A program made the translations under genes and the position numbers. A stretch of DNA of 64,000 bases, taken from contig JAUJNH010000008.1 in assembly GCA_030448245.1 (NCBI GenBank), positions 1 through 64,000 of the forward strand, written 5' to 3'. This DNA is from Acidimicrobiales bacterium. Lineage in GTDB: Bacteria > Actinomycetota > Acidimicrobiia > Acidimicrobiales > JAUJNH01. Shown piece after piece: positions 9,404-17,831 of the stretch (position 1 is its first letter; every line of letters begins with the position of its first letter). The notes under the pieces were generated by a model. The model did not search any database. It had not been told where the DNA came from and worked only from the letters and a program-made list of their open reading frames with translations.

Positions 9404-9808
9404 TTACGTGACGAACGAGAAGGTATCGATCACCTCCCAGTCCTCTCTGGAAAGCGGCCCGAGGCGGATCTCGGCCAGGGAGTCGTCCTGGTCGAAGGCG
9501 ACGACAAGCTCCCGGCTTGTTCGGCAGGCGCGTGAGATCGCGCTTCGCCACGCGCAGCAGGAGCTCTCCACCTGAGAGGCGGCAAGCGTCCACCACCATC
9601 GCCTCGTCGCGGTATCGGTCTATTGGCCAGTTCTGACGTTGAAGACCGGAACAGCAACCGCCGGGTCGGGCAGGCCGGACGAATGCCCAGGCTGGACACG
9701 TTCGTCCTGAAGCACGAACTGGATGCCGACGAGGCGGCCGTCATGGTCGATCGAAAGGTCAAGGGGTGGCTTAATCCATGTGCCGACACGCCAGTGAAGT
9801 GGTAACGG
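9404..9808 (-). pseudogene. Immunity-like gene of the A type, C-terminal copy (frameshifted)
   Basis: Bases 9720-9808 match bases 1-89 with one mismatch, so this is a second copy of the immunity gene at the left edge. It reads HWRVGTWIKPPLDLSIDHDGRLVGIQFVLQDE...AVAVPVFNV, then in another frame QNWPIDRYRDEAMVVDACRLSGGELLLRVAKRDLT, then in a third ELVVAFDQDDSLAEIRLGPL..WEVIDTFSFVT and TAA. Together with the left-edge copy the full protein would be about 185 residues. Its 5' end is replaced by an unrelated gene at 9808. Confidence 0.55.
9720..9808. repeat. 89-base repeat, copy 2 (immunity gene segment)
   Basis: Second copy of the immunity-gene segment found at bases 1-89. The right boundary is a clean junction: to the right lies a different minus-strand gene (10122 downward) fused into this one. 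Confidence 0.85.
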
Positions 9809-10122
9809 TCCCCGGCCACCAGCGCCGCCACCAGCCACGCCTGGGCCCGGCCACTGTCGAGTTCCTGGCCCCGGTCGAGGGCTTCTCCCGCCCACCCCGC
9901 CCCCTCGGCCAGCCACTGCCTCAAGACCTCCACCGACTCACCCAGCGCCCACCCGCCCTGCACGGCCTCCACCGCCCTGCTGACCGCGACGTCGAAGACG
10001 TGCAGCCTGCCCTGGCGCCCCGACCGCTCCACCGTCAGGCGAACCCGCTCGATCCCCTCCTTCTCGAAGCCGTAGTAGCTCATCATCCAGGCCTCGTCCG
10101 GCTTGTGGTCGTAGCGGCGCAC
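9809..10122 (-). CDS. Unknown protein, 3' end lost by fusion
   Basis: GTG 10122 is preceded by GAGGAGAGAAGAACC. About 105 residues, VRRYDHKPDEAWMMSYYGFE...QAWLVAALVAGD, then the sequence crosses into the duplicated immunity segment and the frame becomes meaningless. It follows the gene at 10525 by 13 bases, so the two form an operon. No family recognised; a Trp/Glu-rich soluble protein in a toxin/immunity array could be another immunity protein. Confidence 0.4.
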
Positions 10123-10135
10123 GGTTCTTCTCTCC

Positions 10136-10525
10136 TCAAGGCGGCGGGACGGGGGGCGGCGGCTGGCGGAAGATCTCCTCGACGGTGACGGTGGGCCTGC
10201 CATCGATCAGTGCCGCTCGGTCGCCGGTGCGAACCGCCACGTACTGCACCTGATCGAACTCGTAGGCCTCCTCGATTGCCCGTCCGATCTCGTTGCGGCC
10301 GTCACGCAACCGTGACCTGACCATGTCCCGCGCGACGTCGCGAGGGTACTCCGGGTGGGTCTGGGAGATGACTGGTCCGGGGTCACCAACCTGGACTCGC
10401 GTGGGCCATAGGCGAAGCTGCCCCCCCTCACCCTTGGACGTGGGTGGTGACGGCGAGACTGCGACCAGCGGACCAATGGCCGAAGAGGTGGAGGGCGTGG
10501 CCGGGTTCGGCTCGCCCCATGCCAT
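10136..10525 (-). CDS. Unknown protein, possibly a C-terminal fragment
   Basis: An open frame of 129 residues from ATG 10525. The first 40 residues are low-complexity Pro/Ser; the rest (PEYPRDVARDMVRSRLRDGRNEIGRAIEEAYEFDQVQYVAV) looks like a folded helical segment, ending in a Pro-rich tail. A stop at 10136 and ribosome site lead directly to the next gene. I do not recognise a family. The start is uncertain because only 9 bases separate it from the divergent gene at 10535. Confidence 0.4.
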   Translation of the reverse strand: MAWGEPNPATPSTSSAIGPLVAVSPSPPTSKGEGGQLRLWPTRVQVGDPGPVISQTHPEYPRDVARDMVRSRLRDGRNEIGRAIEEAYEFDQVQYVAVRTGDRAALIDGRPTVTVEEIFRQPPPPVPPP

Positions 10526-10534
10526 GATGGCGGG

Positions 10535-11242
10535 GTGGTTCCCATGCCGCCGCCGGCGGGGCCGCTCGCATCCGCGACCGGTTGGCGCTCTCGGCGTCCG
10601 GCTCTGCTCTATAGCGCCTTGCTGGAGGGTTCCCTCCCCAATAAGACAGAGACCGGGGTCATCCACTGGCCGGTGACGCTGGTCGAGATCGGCCGAATCC
10701 CCTTGGACACGGGATTGCTGGTGGCATGCGACCCGTACATCAGCTCGCCCGATCACCTGCCGTTTGTTCGGACGCTGCCGCCGGGGGACCATCTCGTGGC
10801 GGCTGCCACGGCGCGTATCAGCGAGACGCACCACCGGATCGCGGCGGCAGTGCTGCGCAGTGGTGTAAACCCCATCGACAGCTGGGAGCTCGCCTACACC
10901 GATCCGGATGACCTGGAGACCCTGGTGAACGACGACGACTTCATCGGCTACGGCGTCGACGCCGCCACCGGCTGCTTCGCCAGCCCCCCGGCCTTCGCAG
11001 CGGCCGTCGATGTGCTGGCTGACGACGACGGGACCGTGACGGACCCGCTCTCGACCGCACTGCACTCGTCGGAGCACAAGGCTGTCGTCATCAGCCCAGG
11101 CCCCGGCATCGGCCGGATCGCCATCTTCGAGACGGGCTGGGGTGACGGCCTCTACCCCACCTGGTTCGGCTTGGACCGCCGGGGCGACGTCACCGTGGCC
11201 ATGACCGACTTCCTCCTCGACAACGAAGCCGACCAGCCGTGA
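10535..11242 (+). CDS. DUF4241 family protein
   Basis: The frame of 235 residues (GTG 10535; an ATG at 10544 is an alternative) carries the DUF4241 signature: an N-terminal block ending in RIPLDTGLLVACDPY, HHRIAAAVLR, GYGVDAATGCF, and the C-terminal GWGDGLYPTWFGLDRRGDV...TDFLLD. Length matches the family. DUF4241 proteins have no proven function. Its location inside a toxin/immunity array makes an immunity role possible, but it is on the opposite strand from every toxin here. A decayed partial copy lies just downstream. Confidence 0.75.
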   Translation: MVPMPPPAGPLASATGWRSRRPALLYSALLEGSLPNKTETGVIHWPVTLVEIGRIPLDTGLLVACDPYISSPDHLPFVRTLPPGDHLVAAATARISETHHRIAAAVLRSGVNPIDSWELAYTDPDDLETLVNDDDFIGYGVDAATGCFASPPAFAAAVDVLADDDGTVTDPLSTALHSSEHKAVVISPGPGIGRIAIFETGWGDGLYPTWFGLDRRGDVTVAMTDFLLDNEADQP

Positions 11243-11429
11243 CCTGAACAACCAGCTCGTCCGGTGCGACCGGTCCCAGCGAACTTCACGTGAGCACTCA
11301 TCGGCGGTCGGTCCTCGCGATCCGCAATGCGGAGCCCAGCAACTGCCGAATGAGGTGCGCGCGGGCGAATGGCCTCGTGCATACGGACCTGGCGGCACTG
11401 GTCAAGGACGATGAGCTCCACTGCTAGGG

Positions 11430-11610
11430 CGTCACGCCACCACCGGCTGCTTCGGCAGCCGCCCAGCCGCCGCGGCGTCGAAGTGCTCACTGCCGATCGA
11501 TAGGACCGACACCGGCCACGCTGCACTCGTCGGGCACAAGGCTGTGTCATCAGTCCCACGCCCCGGAGCCGGCTGGCTGTCCATGTTCGAGACCGGCCTG
11601 GAGGCAAAGG
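11430..11610 (+). pseudogene. Decayed fragment of the DUF4241 gene
   Basis: Stretches match 10965-11140 of the intact gene: ccaccggctgcttcg, ctgcactcgtcgg.gcacaaggctgt, and ttcgagac.ggcctgg. Indels and substitutions destroy the frame. So the DUF4241 gene was duplicated in tandem and the second copy is degrading. The stretch 11243-11429 shows nothing else recognisable. Confidence 0.55.
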
Positions 11611-11641
11611 CCTGCCGCTCAGGTCGCGCTCTACCCACCTG

Positions 11642-12193
11642 TCATTGGTTTCCTGGGTTCTGGGAATCGACGAGACGGAGCCCAGGAAGACCCGAATCGA
11701 GATAGGCCCGGCGAACGGCCTCCGTCACAAACGTACTCCCGCGGCTTTCGGGGATCTTGAACACTCTCGTCGCACCAACGTCCTTGAAGGCGTACCGCCT
11801 GATTATCATCACCCTGTCTGGGGCATGCTGAAAATATTCTAGCTCGGAGCCCTCGCGGTCAAGCACGTCTAGCACGTTCACGACGAGCAGTGCGAAGAAC
11901 GGTGCGCCGTTCACCCGAAGTGGAAGGAACTCGACGTCCCGCTGGCACGCTGGTTCCAAAACCTTCCGCAGCTGATCAGAGACCAGAGTACCGGTGCCTA
12001 CCCGAAGCGATTCGAACGGCCTTGTTGCATGGACGTAGATGTCGATCGCGGCCAAGCGTTCCGGATCGGCTGGCGCCTTGGCATCGAGCACATCCTCGAG
12101 GTACTGCCAATCGATGCCCTTGTTCCGAGGGCTATCGTAAGGGACCGAGGGTTGGCGGCTGTCATCAGGCATCCTGATGAGATAGATCGTCAC
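11642..12193 (-). CDS. Imm11 (DUF1629) family immunity protein
   Basis: An intact frame of 183 residues from GTG 12193, 7 bases after the AHH toxin stop. It has the Imm11/DUF1629 hallmarks: IDWQYLEDVLDAKAPADP near 28-45, a VSDQLRKVLE segment, VEFLPLRVNG, FFALLVVNVLDVLDREGS, and a C-terminal FVTEAVRRAYLDSGLPGLR. The family is known as the immunity partner of several polymorphic toxins, including MXAN_0049-type systems. It should bind and block the toxin encoded just upstream. Confidence 0.8.
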   Translation of the reverse strand: MTIYLIRMPDDSRQPSVPYDSPRNKGIDWQYLEDVLDAKAPADPERLAAIDIYVHATRPFESLRVGTGTLVSDQLRKVLEPACQRDVEFLPLRVNGAPFFALLVVNVLDVLDREGSELEYFQHAPDRVMIIRRYAFKDVGATRVFKIPESRGSTFVTEAVRRAYLDSGLPGLRLVDSQNPGNQ

Positions 12194-12200
12194 TAGGTCG

Positions 12201-14454
12201 TCACTTGGGATTGTTCAGCCTCAAGTCCCCGTTGATGAGATCCTTGCGGATCCCAGCGAGGATGGCCAAGGCATCATCACGGTTCGTGGCATCCGCAAGA
12301 CGGTTCCTAACTGCGTCGCCGTAGCTGGTGAGATGCCGGCCATTATGGATGGCGCCCTCGTAGCCAGCAACTGGTTCGCTCGGCAGCCAGACACCGTTTT
12401 CCTGCCCATTCAAGTCTATCCCCCAGCCCTGCAGCTTCTTGCCAAGCGGCGAGCCATGCTCGACGACCCCGAACAGGTGGTGCGCTTGGCACTTAACCAC
12501 AAATTGGCAGGTCCCCAGGGCTTCCCTCAACAACGCTCTGGCCTTGATCGGTGTGACGCAAACCTGGTTGTGCACGGCGATGGCGTTGTCGCCGGCGAAC
12601 ACTGCGAAGGTGTGGTCGACGGCCACGGTCAGCTCCCACACCAGCGTGGGTGCTGAGGGCTCCACGAACACGGCGCCGACCAGGACCGTTCCCTTCGGGG
12701 TGACCAGCTGTTCGCCGGGGGTGAGCTGTTCGGCTTCTCGGAAGGTGCGCGAGGAGGAGCTCCAGAAGCGGTGGTGGTCGGTGGCCGTCACCGTGGAGCC
12801 GTCGGTGAGGTTCAGGGTGGCCATCTCGTCGGTGTCGAGGTAGGACCACTGGTTCAGCACGGTCCGGGGGGCCCACGAGCCGTCGTCCGGGTCGAAGGCG
12901 AACACCATGTCACCGGGGCGGACCAGCTCGATGGGGCGGCGGGCCCCGTCGGCCAGCAGCACCTCGGTGCCCGTGGGGAACGACGAGGGCGCCGCGCACG
13001 TGCCCGGCCCGGCATCGGTGTCGACCTCCTCGCCGCCGTCGTTGCCGTCGCCGCCGTTGTTGCGGCGGGTGAGCCAGTCGTCGATCTTGCGCATCAGGCC
13101 GGGGAGGTCGGCCAGCTGCTTGGCCAGCCGGCCGCTGGCAGCGGAGATACCGCCGGTGAGGATGCCCACGGCCAGCTCACAGGCCAGCTTGCCCCCCACA
13201 TCGTCTTGTTCTTGTTGAACAGATCGACGTCGAACATCTCGCCCAGGACCATGGTGGCGAAGCCCCCGGCGTCCTGCTTCGCGGCGCTCACCATCTTGAG
13301 GACGAGCTGCACCTTCTCCTCGACGAACCTCTGCGGGTCGTCGGCCAGCTCCTTCATCTGCGAGACCACCTGTCGCACGCTGCCGATGACCTCACCGACG
13401 AACGCCGCGCACCCCTTCAAGAAGCTCCACACCTGCTGGGCTGCCGCCAACACCGGCCCACGCACTGCGTTCCACGCCTCACCGGCCGTATCGGCCACCG
13501 CGTCGACGAGGTCGTCCCCGCACTCCCAGAACCGGCTCAACCGGCAGTCCGCATCGTCCGCCGGCCGCGACGACTCCGGCAACGGCAACCGGTCAACCCC
13601 CGGCGGCGGACCCCGCACACCGTCGGTCAGATACGTCTGCACCTCACCCACCACCAGCTCGTGCCGTTCGGCTCGCCCCGCTCCGTCAAGGTGTCGCCGC
13701 CACCGAGGGTCGAGGTCCACGCCACCTCGTACTCCACCCGCACCTGCAGGACCACCGGTGGCTTGCCTGCGGTGGTCCGATCGAACTCCCGGCCGCATGG
13801 TGCCGGGCCCGCCGCCCCCGGCGACCACTGCACCCCCGGCCCCTCACACACCTTCACCACACCATCGGAGAACTCCCACCTCACCCGCCGAGGCGTCGCC
13901 ACCGCCGACACCTCCACCTCCCCCACCCGGGCCGAACCGGGCACCGCACCCCACCACCTGGGATTCCGGGTCCACCGCCAACCACGTCTCCAACCCCACC
14001 ACCTGCACCCCGTCCACATGCGGCGAGGTCCACGCCCCCGGCCGCACAAACTGCGGCCGCAACCCCTCCAGCACCTTGCCCAGCGCCGCCCGCTCCCACC
14101 CGGCCGCCTCCGGCCGCAGCTCCTCCACCACCGGGCCCACCACCCGAACCCGCCGATCCTCAGTGGCCGGATCCCCATCATCGACCATCTCGGCACACAC
14201 CGGCACCCGCCACCGATGCGCCGCCCGCGCCGGCACCAACACCAACCCCCACGCCCCGCCAAGTCCCGGGCCGCCTGATCGGCCCCGCTCGAGACCACCT
14301 CCTCCACCACCCCGCCCGGCACACCGTCACCATCGGCGTCACACGCCGAGCCCACCACCGCCCCAACCACCGCCCCCGCCGGCCCCACCGGCAACGGCCC
14401 CAACAGCGGCGCCAACACCACCACCGCCACCACAACCGCCACCCACCGCCGCAT
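12201..14454 (-). pseudogene. Polymorphic toxin copy C: secreted scaffold, Hint domain, AHH nuclease (frameshifted)
   Basis: About 750 residues if repaired. Start ATG 14454 has GGAGGAGGG upstream and a signal peptide (MRRWVAVVVAVVVLAPLLG). N-terminal conserved domain to about 300; helical region (GEAWNAVRGPVLAAAQQVW) to about 460; Hint about 485-629 with C near SSFPTGTEVLLADG, TVTATDHHRFW and final AIAVHN. The last 120 residues are an AHH nuclease: CQAHHLFGVVEHGSPLG, GIDLNGQENGVWLP, AIHNGRHLTSYGDAV. Frame changes occur at a C run (14246-14250), near 13973, near 13820, in the D-specific block and near 13200. The Hint-toxin part (13199-12201) is unbroken. Hint would cut at VHN to free the nuclease. 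Confidence 0.75.
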
Positions 14455-15024
14455 GGTCGCCCTCCTCCGGATCAGCATGCCACAGGGGCGCTGGACGACC
14501 CGGGCACAAGCTGCGACCCGGGGGTCCGAGAGGCCTGCAACGTCCAGGATCCACGAAAAGCATTGCAACATCAGCGAACGCTGGAGTAGAACTGGGCCGC
14601 AGGGACCGACGGTCGCCTGTGGCAGGCTGCGGGTGTCACGACCGAAGCGGGGGTTGGTGATGGGGTTGGCGGGTTCGGGTTGGCGGCCGTGGTCGCCTGC
14701 GAGCGCGGACGTGGCGGCGGGTGAGGCCGGCCCAGCGAGGCGTCTGGGGGTCACCGCTGCGGGAGCTCGAGCGGGCCGTGCAGGAGCGGGCCAAGGCGAT
14801 GGCCCTCGACATGGCCCGGCCCGAAGGCCGGGCCGCCCTGCGGGCGCTGCTCGACGAGGAGATCCACCGGTGGGGCGACGACGTCAAGCGCGGCGTCCGC
14901 CGCTACGCGCTCGCCGACCCGGCCGGTGTGGCCGAACGAGCCTGGCGCAACCTCGCCGGCTACGGCCCACTCGAACCGCTCCTGGCCGACCCCGACGTCT
15001 GGGAGATCATGGTCAACGCCCCCG
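13812..15024. repeat. Long direct repeat, copy 2 (scaffold 5' half plus cpaF 5' end)
   Basis: Counterpart of 1376-2575. In this copy the cpaF fragment is in one frame and the scaffold continues into Hint and toxin, so it is the more complete version. Confidence 0.8.
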
Positions 15025-15068
15025 ACCTGCTGTTCCCCGGACAGGTGCTGCAGCTGCCCTGCCCGTGA
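14721..15068 (+). pseudogene. CpaF/TadA-type ATPase, N-terminal fragment 3
   Basis: GTG 14721 opens an unbroken 115-residue frame: RELERAVQERAKAMALDMARP, LLDEEIHRWGDDVKRGVRR, LADPAGVAERAWRNLAGYGPLEPLLADP, DVWEIMVNAPD, then LLFPGQVLQLPCP and stop. The first 102 residues are the N-terminal domain of CpaF/TadA; the ATPase core is missing. The break falls at the same codon as in fragment 1. Whether the short protein is made is unknown. Confidence 0.7.
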
Positions 15069-15123
15069 TCCCGGGGTGCTCCCTGGCCTACCGTCCACGC
15101 CACCCGACGACGAGGAGGCGTTC

Positions 15124-15282
15124 ATGCGCTGGGAGTACGACACCGAGGTCAACAAGGGCTCGATCAACATGGGCCAGCTGAAGGACAACCTCAACCGGCG
15201 GGGCAAGGACGGCTGGCGCCTGTCCCAGGCGTTCACCCAGGAGGGCAACACCGTGCTGATCTTCGAGCGCGAGGTGCGCTGA
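15124..15282 (+). CDS. DUF4177-like small protein
   Basis: A 52-residue frame, MRWEYDTEVNKGS...LNRRGKDGWRLSQAFTQEG...LIFEREVR, preceded by GAGGAGG. The YDT...L...G..GW.L pattern matches DUF4177, small proteins of unknown function. It marks the right border of the rearranged toxin region. Confidence 0.7.
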   Translation: MRWEYDTEVNKGSINMGQLKDNLNRRGKDGWRLSQAFTQEGNTVLIFEREVR

Positions 15283-15305
15283 CGCCCTTCGCCCGGGGCG
15301 GCGGC

Positions 15306-16166
15306 CTACATCGTGGTGGTGGTGCTCGTCCTCGAGCTGGACGTGGTGCTGCGGCGGGTCGTGGTGGTCGAACGCCGGGTGGTGGACGAACCGGTCCCGG
15401 CCACCGACGTGGTCGAGCCCGACGAGGAGGTCGTGGCGGTCGTGCCGCCACCCAGCTTCTTGCTGACGGCGGCCACGATGCGCTGGCGCTCGGCGACCGT
15501 GGTGAGGTTGCTGGGGCCGACGTAGAAGATGGTGACGATGTCCCCGGCCCGGCGCAGGAACACGAAGTCGGCTCGGTAGGCCACCGTCCCCGCCGGTCCC
15601 CTGGCCGTGATGGTGGTGCCCACCAGCACGGCCTGATCGGCGCCGGCCACCGTCGACTTGGTGGCGGTGATCTTCGCCGCGACCTCGGCTCCCGCCGGCA
15701 CGGCGTCCTTGAAGAACTCGCTGAACTCCTGCTGGAAGCAAGCCGTCGTCTTCGGGTCGGCCAGCTCGTTCAGGGCGGCCTCGGCCTTCCCGGGCGTGGT
15801 GCCGGTGGCCGACGACGAGACCTTGACCGCATCCTCCGCCCCCCGCACGAAGGTGGCCCCCTCGACCTCCGGCTCCTCGATCGCCCTGGCCGCCGGCAGC
15901 TGGTTCTCGCACCGGGCCAGCGGATCGTCGTCGGTCTCCGGCTCGTTGGACGCCGGCTTCTCCTTGAACTCGGGCACGTCGGCGGCCACGAGCAGGAGCT
16001 CCCTGAGGTCGTCGTCGACCACGGTGGTGGTGCTGGGGAGCGTGGTCTCGGCCGGGGTGGTGGTGGTCGACAGAGCGTCCTGCTCGCCCCGGCCGCACCC
16101 GGCGGCGAGGGTCACGGCGGCGGCGACGGCGAGAGCGGTGGTGGCGCGGGAAGAACGGACGAGCAC
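15306..16166 (-). CDS. Secreted lipoprotein with Thr-rich tail
   Basis: The 286-residue product has a basic N-terminus, a hydrophobic stretch and lipobox TLAAGC, so it should be lipid-anchored outside the membrane. A Thr-rich linker follows, then a domain of about 180 residues with two Cys (ARCENQL, TACFQQEF) probably disulfide-bonded, resembling PknH-sensor/LpqN-like folds in outline only. The last 40 residues are almost only Ser/Thr/Arg and may be glycosylated or wall-bound. Ligand unknown. Confidence 0.6.
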   Translation of the reverse strand: MLVRSSRATTALAVAAAVTLAAGCGRGEQDALSTTTTPAETTLPSTTTVVDDDLRELLLVAADVPEFKEKPASNEPETDDDPLARCENQLPAARAIEEPEVEGATFVRGAEDAVKVSSSATGTTPGKAEAALNELADPKTTACFQQEFSEFFKDAVPAGAEVAAKITATKSTVAGADQAVLVGTTITARGPAGTVAYRADFVFLRRAGDIVTIFYVGPSNLTTVAERQRIVAAVSKKLGGGTTATTSSSGSTTSVAGTGSSTTRRSTTTTRRSTTSSSRTSTTTTM

Positions 16167-16199
16167 GAACGCTACTGCGCTGCCCGTGGGCGGTGGCGG

Positions 16200-17780
16200 T
16201 TACTCCGGCAGGTCGATGCCACGCTCCGAGGCCGCCGCCAGCACCGGCTCGCCCAGCACGTTCTTCATCAGGTACAGGTCGCGGAACATCAGCCACTTGG
16301 GGGCCAGCTCCTTGGCGTAACGCTCGAAGTACAGCAGCTGCTTGATGACGAGGACCAGCTCGCGTGGCGTGCCCTTCTCCGAGTACTGGTCCATCAGGCC
16401 CACGATCGAGCTGAGCAGCTCGCCCAGGTTCACGTCCGACAGGCCGGAGTCGAGCATGGCGGTGAACACGATCTTCATCCGCATGCCCACCTCCTCGTCG
16501 CTGCCGGCGTCCTCGGGGAAGGCACCCACCCGCTTGAAGGCCCGGGCCACCCGGCTGAAGTCGTCGTCGAGCATCGTGGTGGTGAACTGGTCCTTGAGCA
16601 GCTGCTTCCAGCCCTCGTCGAGCTCGCCCATGATCCCGAAGTCGAGGAAGGCCAGGCGGCGGTCCTCGAGCATCCACAGGTTGCCGGCGTGGACGTCGCC
16701 GTGGAACACCCCGTGGCACAGGGCCGCCTCCATCCACACCTTGACGCCGCGGCGCAGGACCAGCTCGACCTCGATGTCCCGTTCCCGCAGCGTCTCGAAC
16801 TCGTCGACCGGGAAGCCGTACAGCCGCTCCATGCAGATCATGTTGGGGCCGCAGTAGTCCCAGTACACCTCGGGGGCGGTGACCCACTCGTTGTCGCCGA
16901 ACGCCGAGAGGCCGTCGCGGAAGCGGGTCTGGCGGTGGGCCTCGACGACCGGGTTGAGCTCCTGGAAGGTGACGGCGTGCAGGTCCTCGACGATGCCCAG
17001 GACGTTGGCGCTGCGAGCCATGTTGCTGAAGCGGGCGACGAGGCGTGCCCCGCGGTGCATGATCCGCAGGTCGGTGGCCATCCGGTCGCGGATGTTGGGC
17101 CGCTGCAGCTTGACCACGGCATCGCGGCCGTCGGGCAGCACGCACCCGTGCACCTGACCGACCGAGGCCGCAGCCAGCGGCTCGCACTCGAAGCTGGTGA
17201 ACAGCTCGGCCACCGGCCGCCCCAGGTCCTTGCGGATCAGCTCCTCGGCGTCGCTGCCGTCGAACGGCGGGACCTCGTCGAGGCAGCGGAGCGCCTCGTC
17301 CGACAGGGGCTTGGGGAAGATGCCGGGCGAGGAGGCGATCAGCTGGCCCAGCTTCACGTAGGTGGGGCCGAGGGCGACGAACCCGTCGATCAGCCCCTTC
17401 GACGCCGCCGCCGCCGCCCGCTTGCGGTTGAAGCGGAGGAGGCTGGGCAGCACCCGCCGGAGCAGGTGGAGGGTGAGGACGACGTTGACCACCACCATCC
17501 GCCGCACCTCGCCCAACCCGAACGTGGTGAGGCTGGGCTGGTCGACGACCAGCGCCTCGGGCGGAGGCCCGTCGGCGAAGGGGCCACGGAAGCCGGGATC
17601 GGGCGTCGCCTCCGCCTGGTCGGCTGCCGGCTCGGGCCCGCCGGGCCCGCAGGTGCCCCCCCGGCGCCGGCCCCGTACGCGTTCCGGCACGGCCCGCACG
17701 GCCCGCACGACGCGCCCCGCCGCAGCCCCCCGGCCTTCACCGTCGGCATCCTTCGCTCGCAACACCTCAGCGACGCCCAT
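16200..17780 (-). CDS. ABC1/UbiB (AarF) family atypical kinase
   Basis: The 526-residue protein begins with about 100 low-complexity residues, then a short hydrophobic segment, followed by the UbiB kinase-like domain: KLGQ of the KxGQ motif (TYVKLGQLIASS), AAASVGQVH replacing the glycine-rich loop, KLQRPN with the nucleotide lysine, HGDVHAGN catalytic loop and DFGIMG for metal binding. UbiB proteins are ATP-binding and linked to lipid or quinone metabolism; many actinobacteria have paralogues without a known substrate. Confidence 0.85.
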   Translation of the reverse strand: MGVAEVLRAKDADGEGRGAAAGRVVRAVRAVPERVRGRRRGGTCGPGGPEPAADQAEATPDPGFRGPFADGPPPEALVVDQPSLTTFGLGEVRRMVVVNVVLTLHLLRRVLPSLLRFNRKRAAAAASKGLIDGFVALGPTYVKLGQLIASSPGIFPKPLSDEALRCLDEVPPFDGSDAEELIRKDLGRPVAELFTSFECEPLAAASVGQVHGCVLPDGRDAVVKLQRPNIRDRMATDLRIMHRGARLVARFSNMARSANVLGIVEDLHAVTFQELNPVVEAHRQTRFRDGLSAFGDNEWVTAPEVYWDYCGPNMICMERLYGFPVDEFETLRERDIEVELVLRRGVKVWMEAALCHGVFHGDVHAGNLWMLEDRRLAFLDFGIMGELDEGWKQLLKDQFTTTMLDDDFSRVARAFKRVGAFPEDAGSDEEVGMRMKIVFTAMLDSGLSDVNLGELLSSIVGLMDQYSEKGTPRELVLVIKQLLYFERYAKELAPKWLMFRDLYLMKNVLGEPVLAAASERGIDLPE

Positions 17781-17831
17781 CCCCTTGGCTCCCCCACCCA
17801 GCTCGGCCCGGCAGCGCCGGGATCGACACCT

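Noticed and set aside
4550..14454. True protein-splicing intein
   Set aside because: The Hint domains lie directly before short C-terminal toxins, and the residue after VHN is Cys, Gln or Ser in different copies; Gln does not allow splicing. Self-cleaving pretoxin Hint fits better.
12771..14660. Very long plus-strand open frame rich in Pro, Arg and His opposite toxin copy C
   Set aside because: It is the antisense of the scaffold; high GC keeps the opposite strand open. Composition is unlike real proteins and no motif is present.
1..15100. Prophage or insertion sequence as the cause of the duplications
   Set aside because: No transposase, integrase, terminal inverted repeats or phage structural gene could be read; duplications are explained by recombination between scaffold copies.
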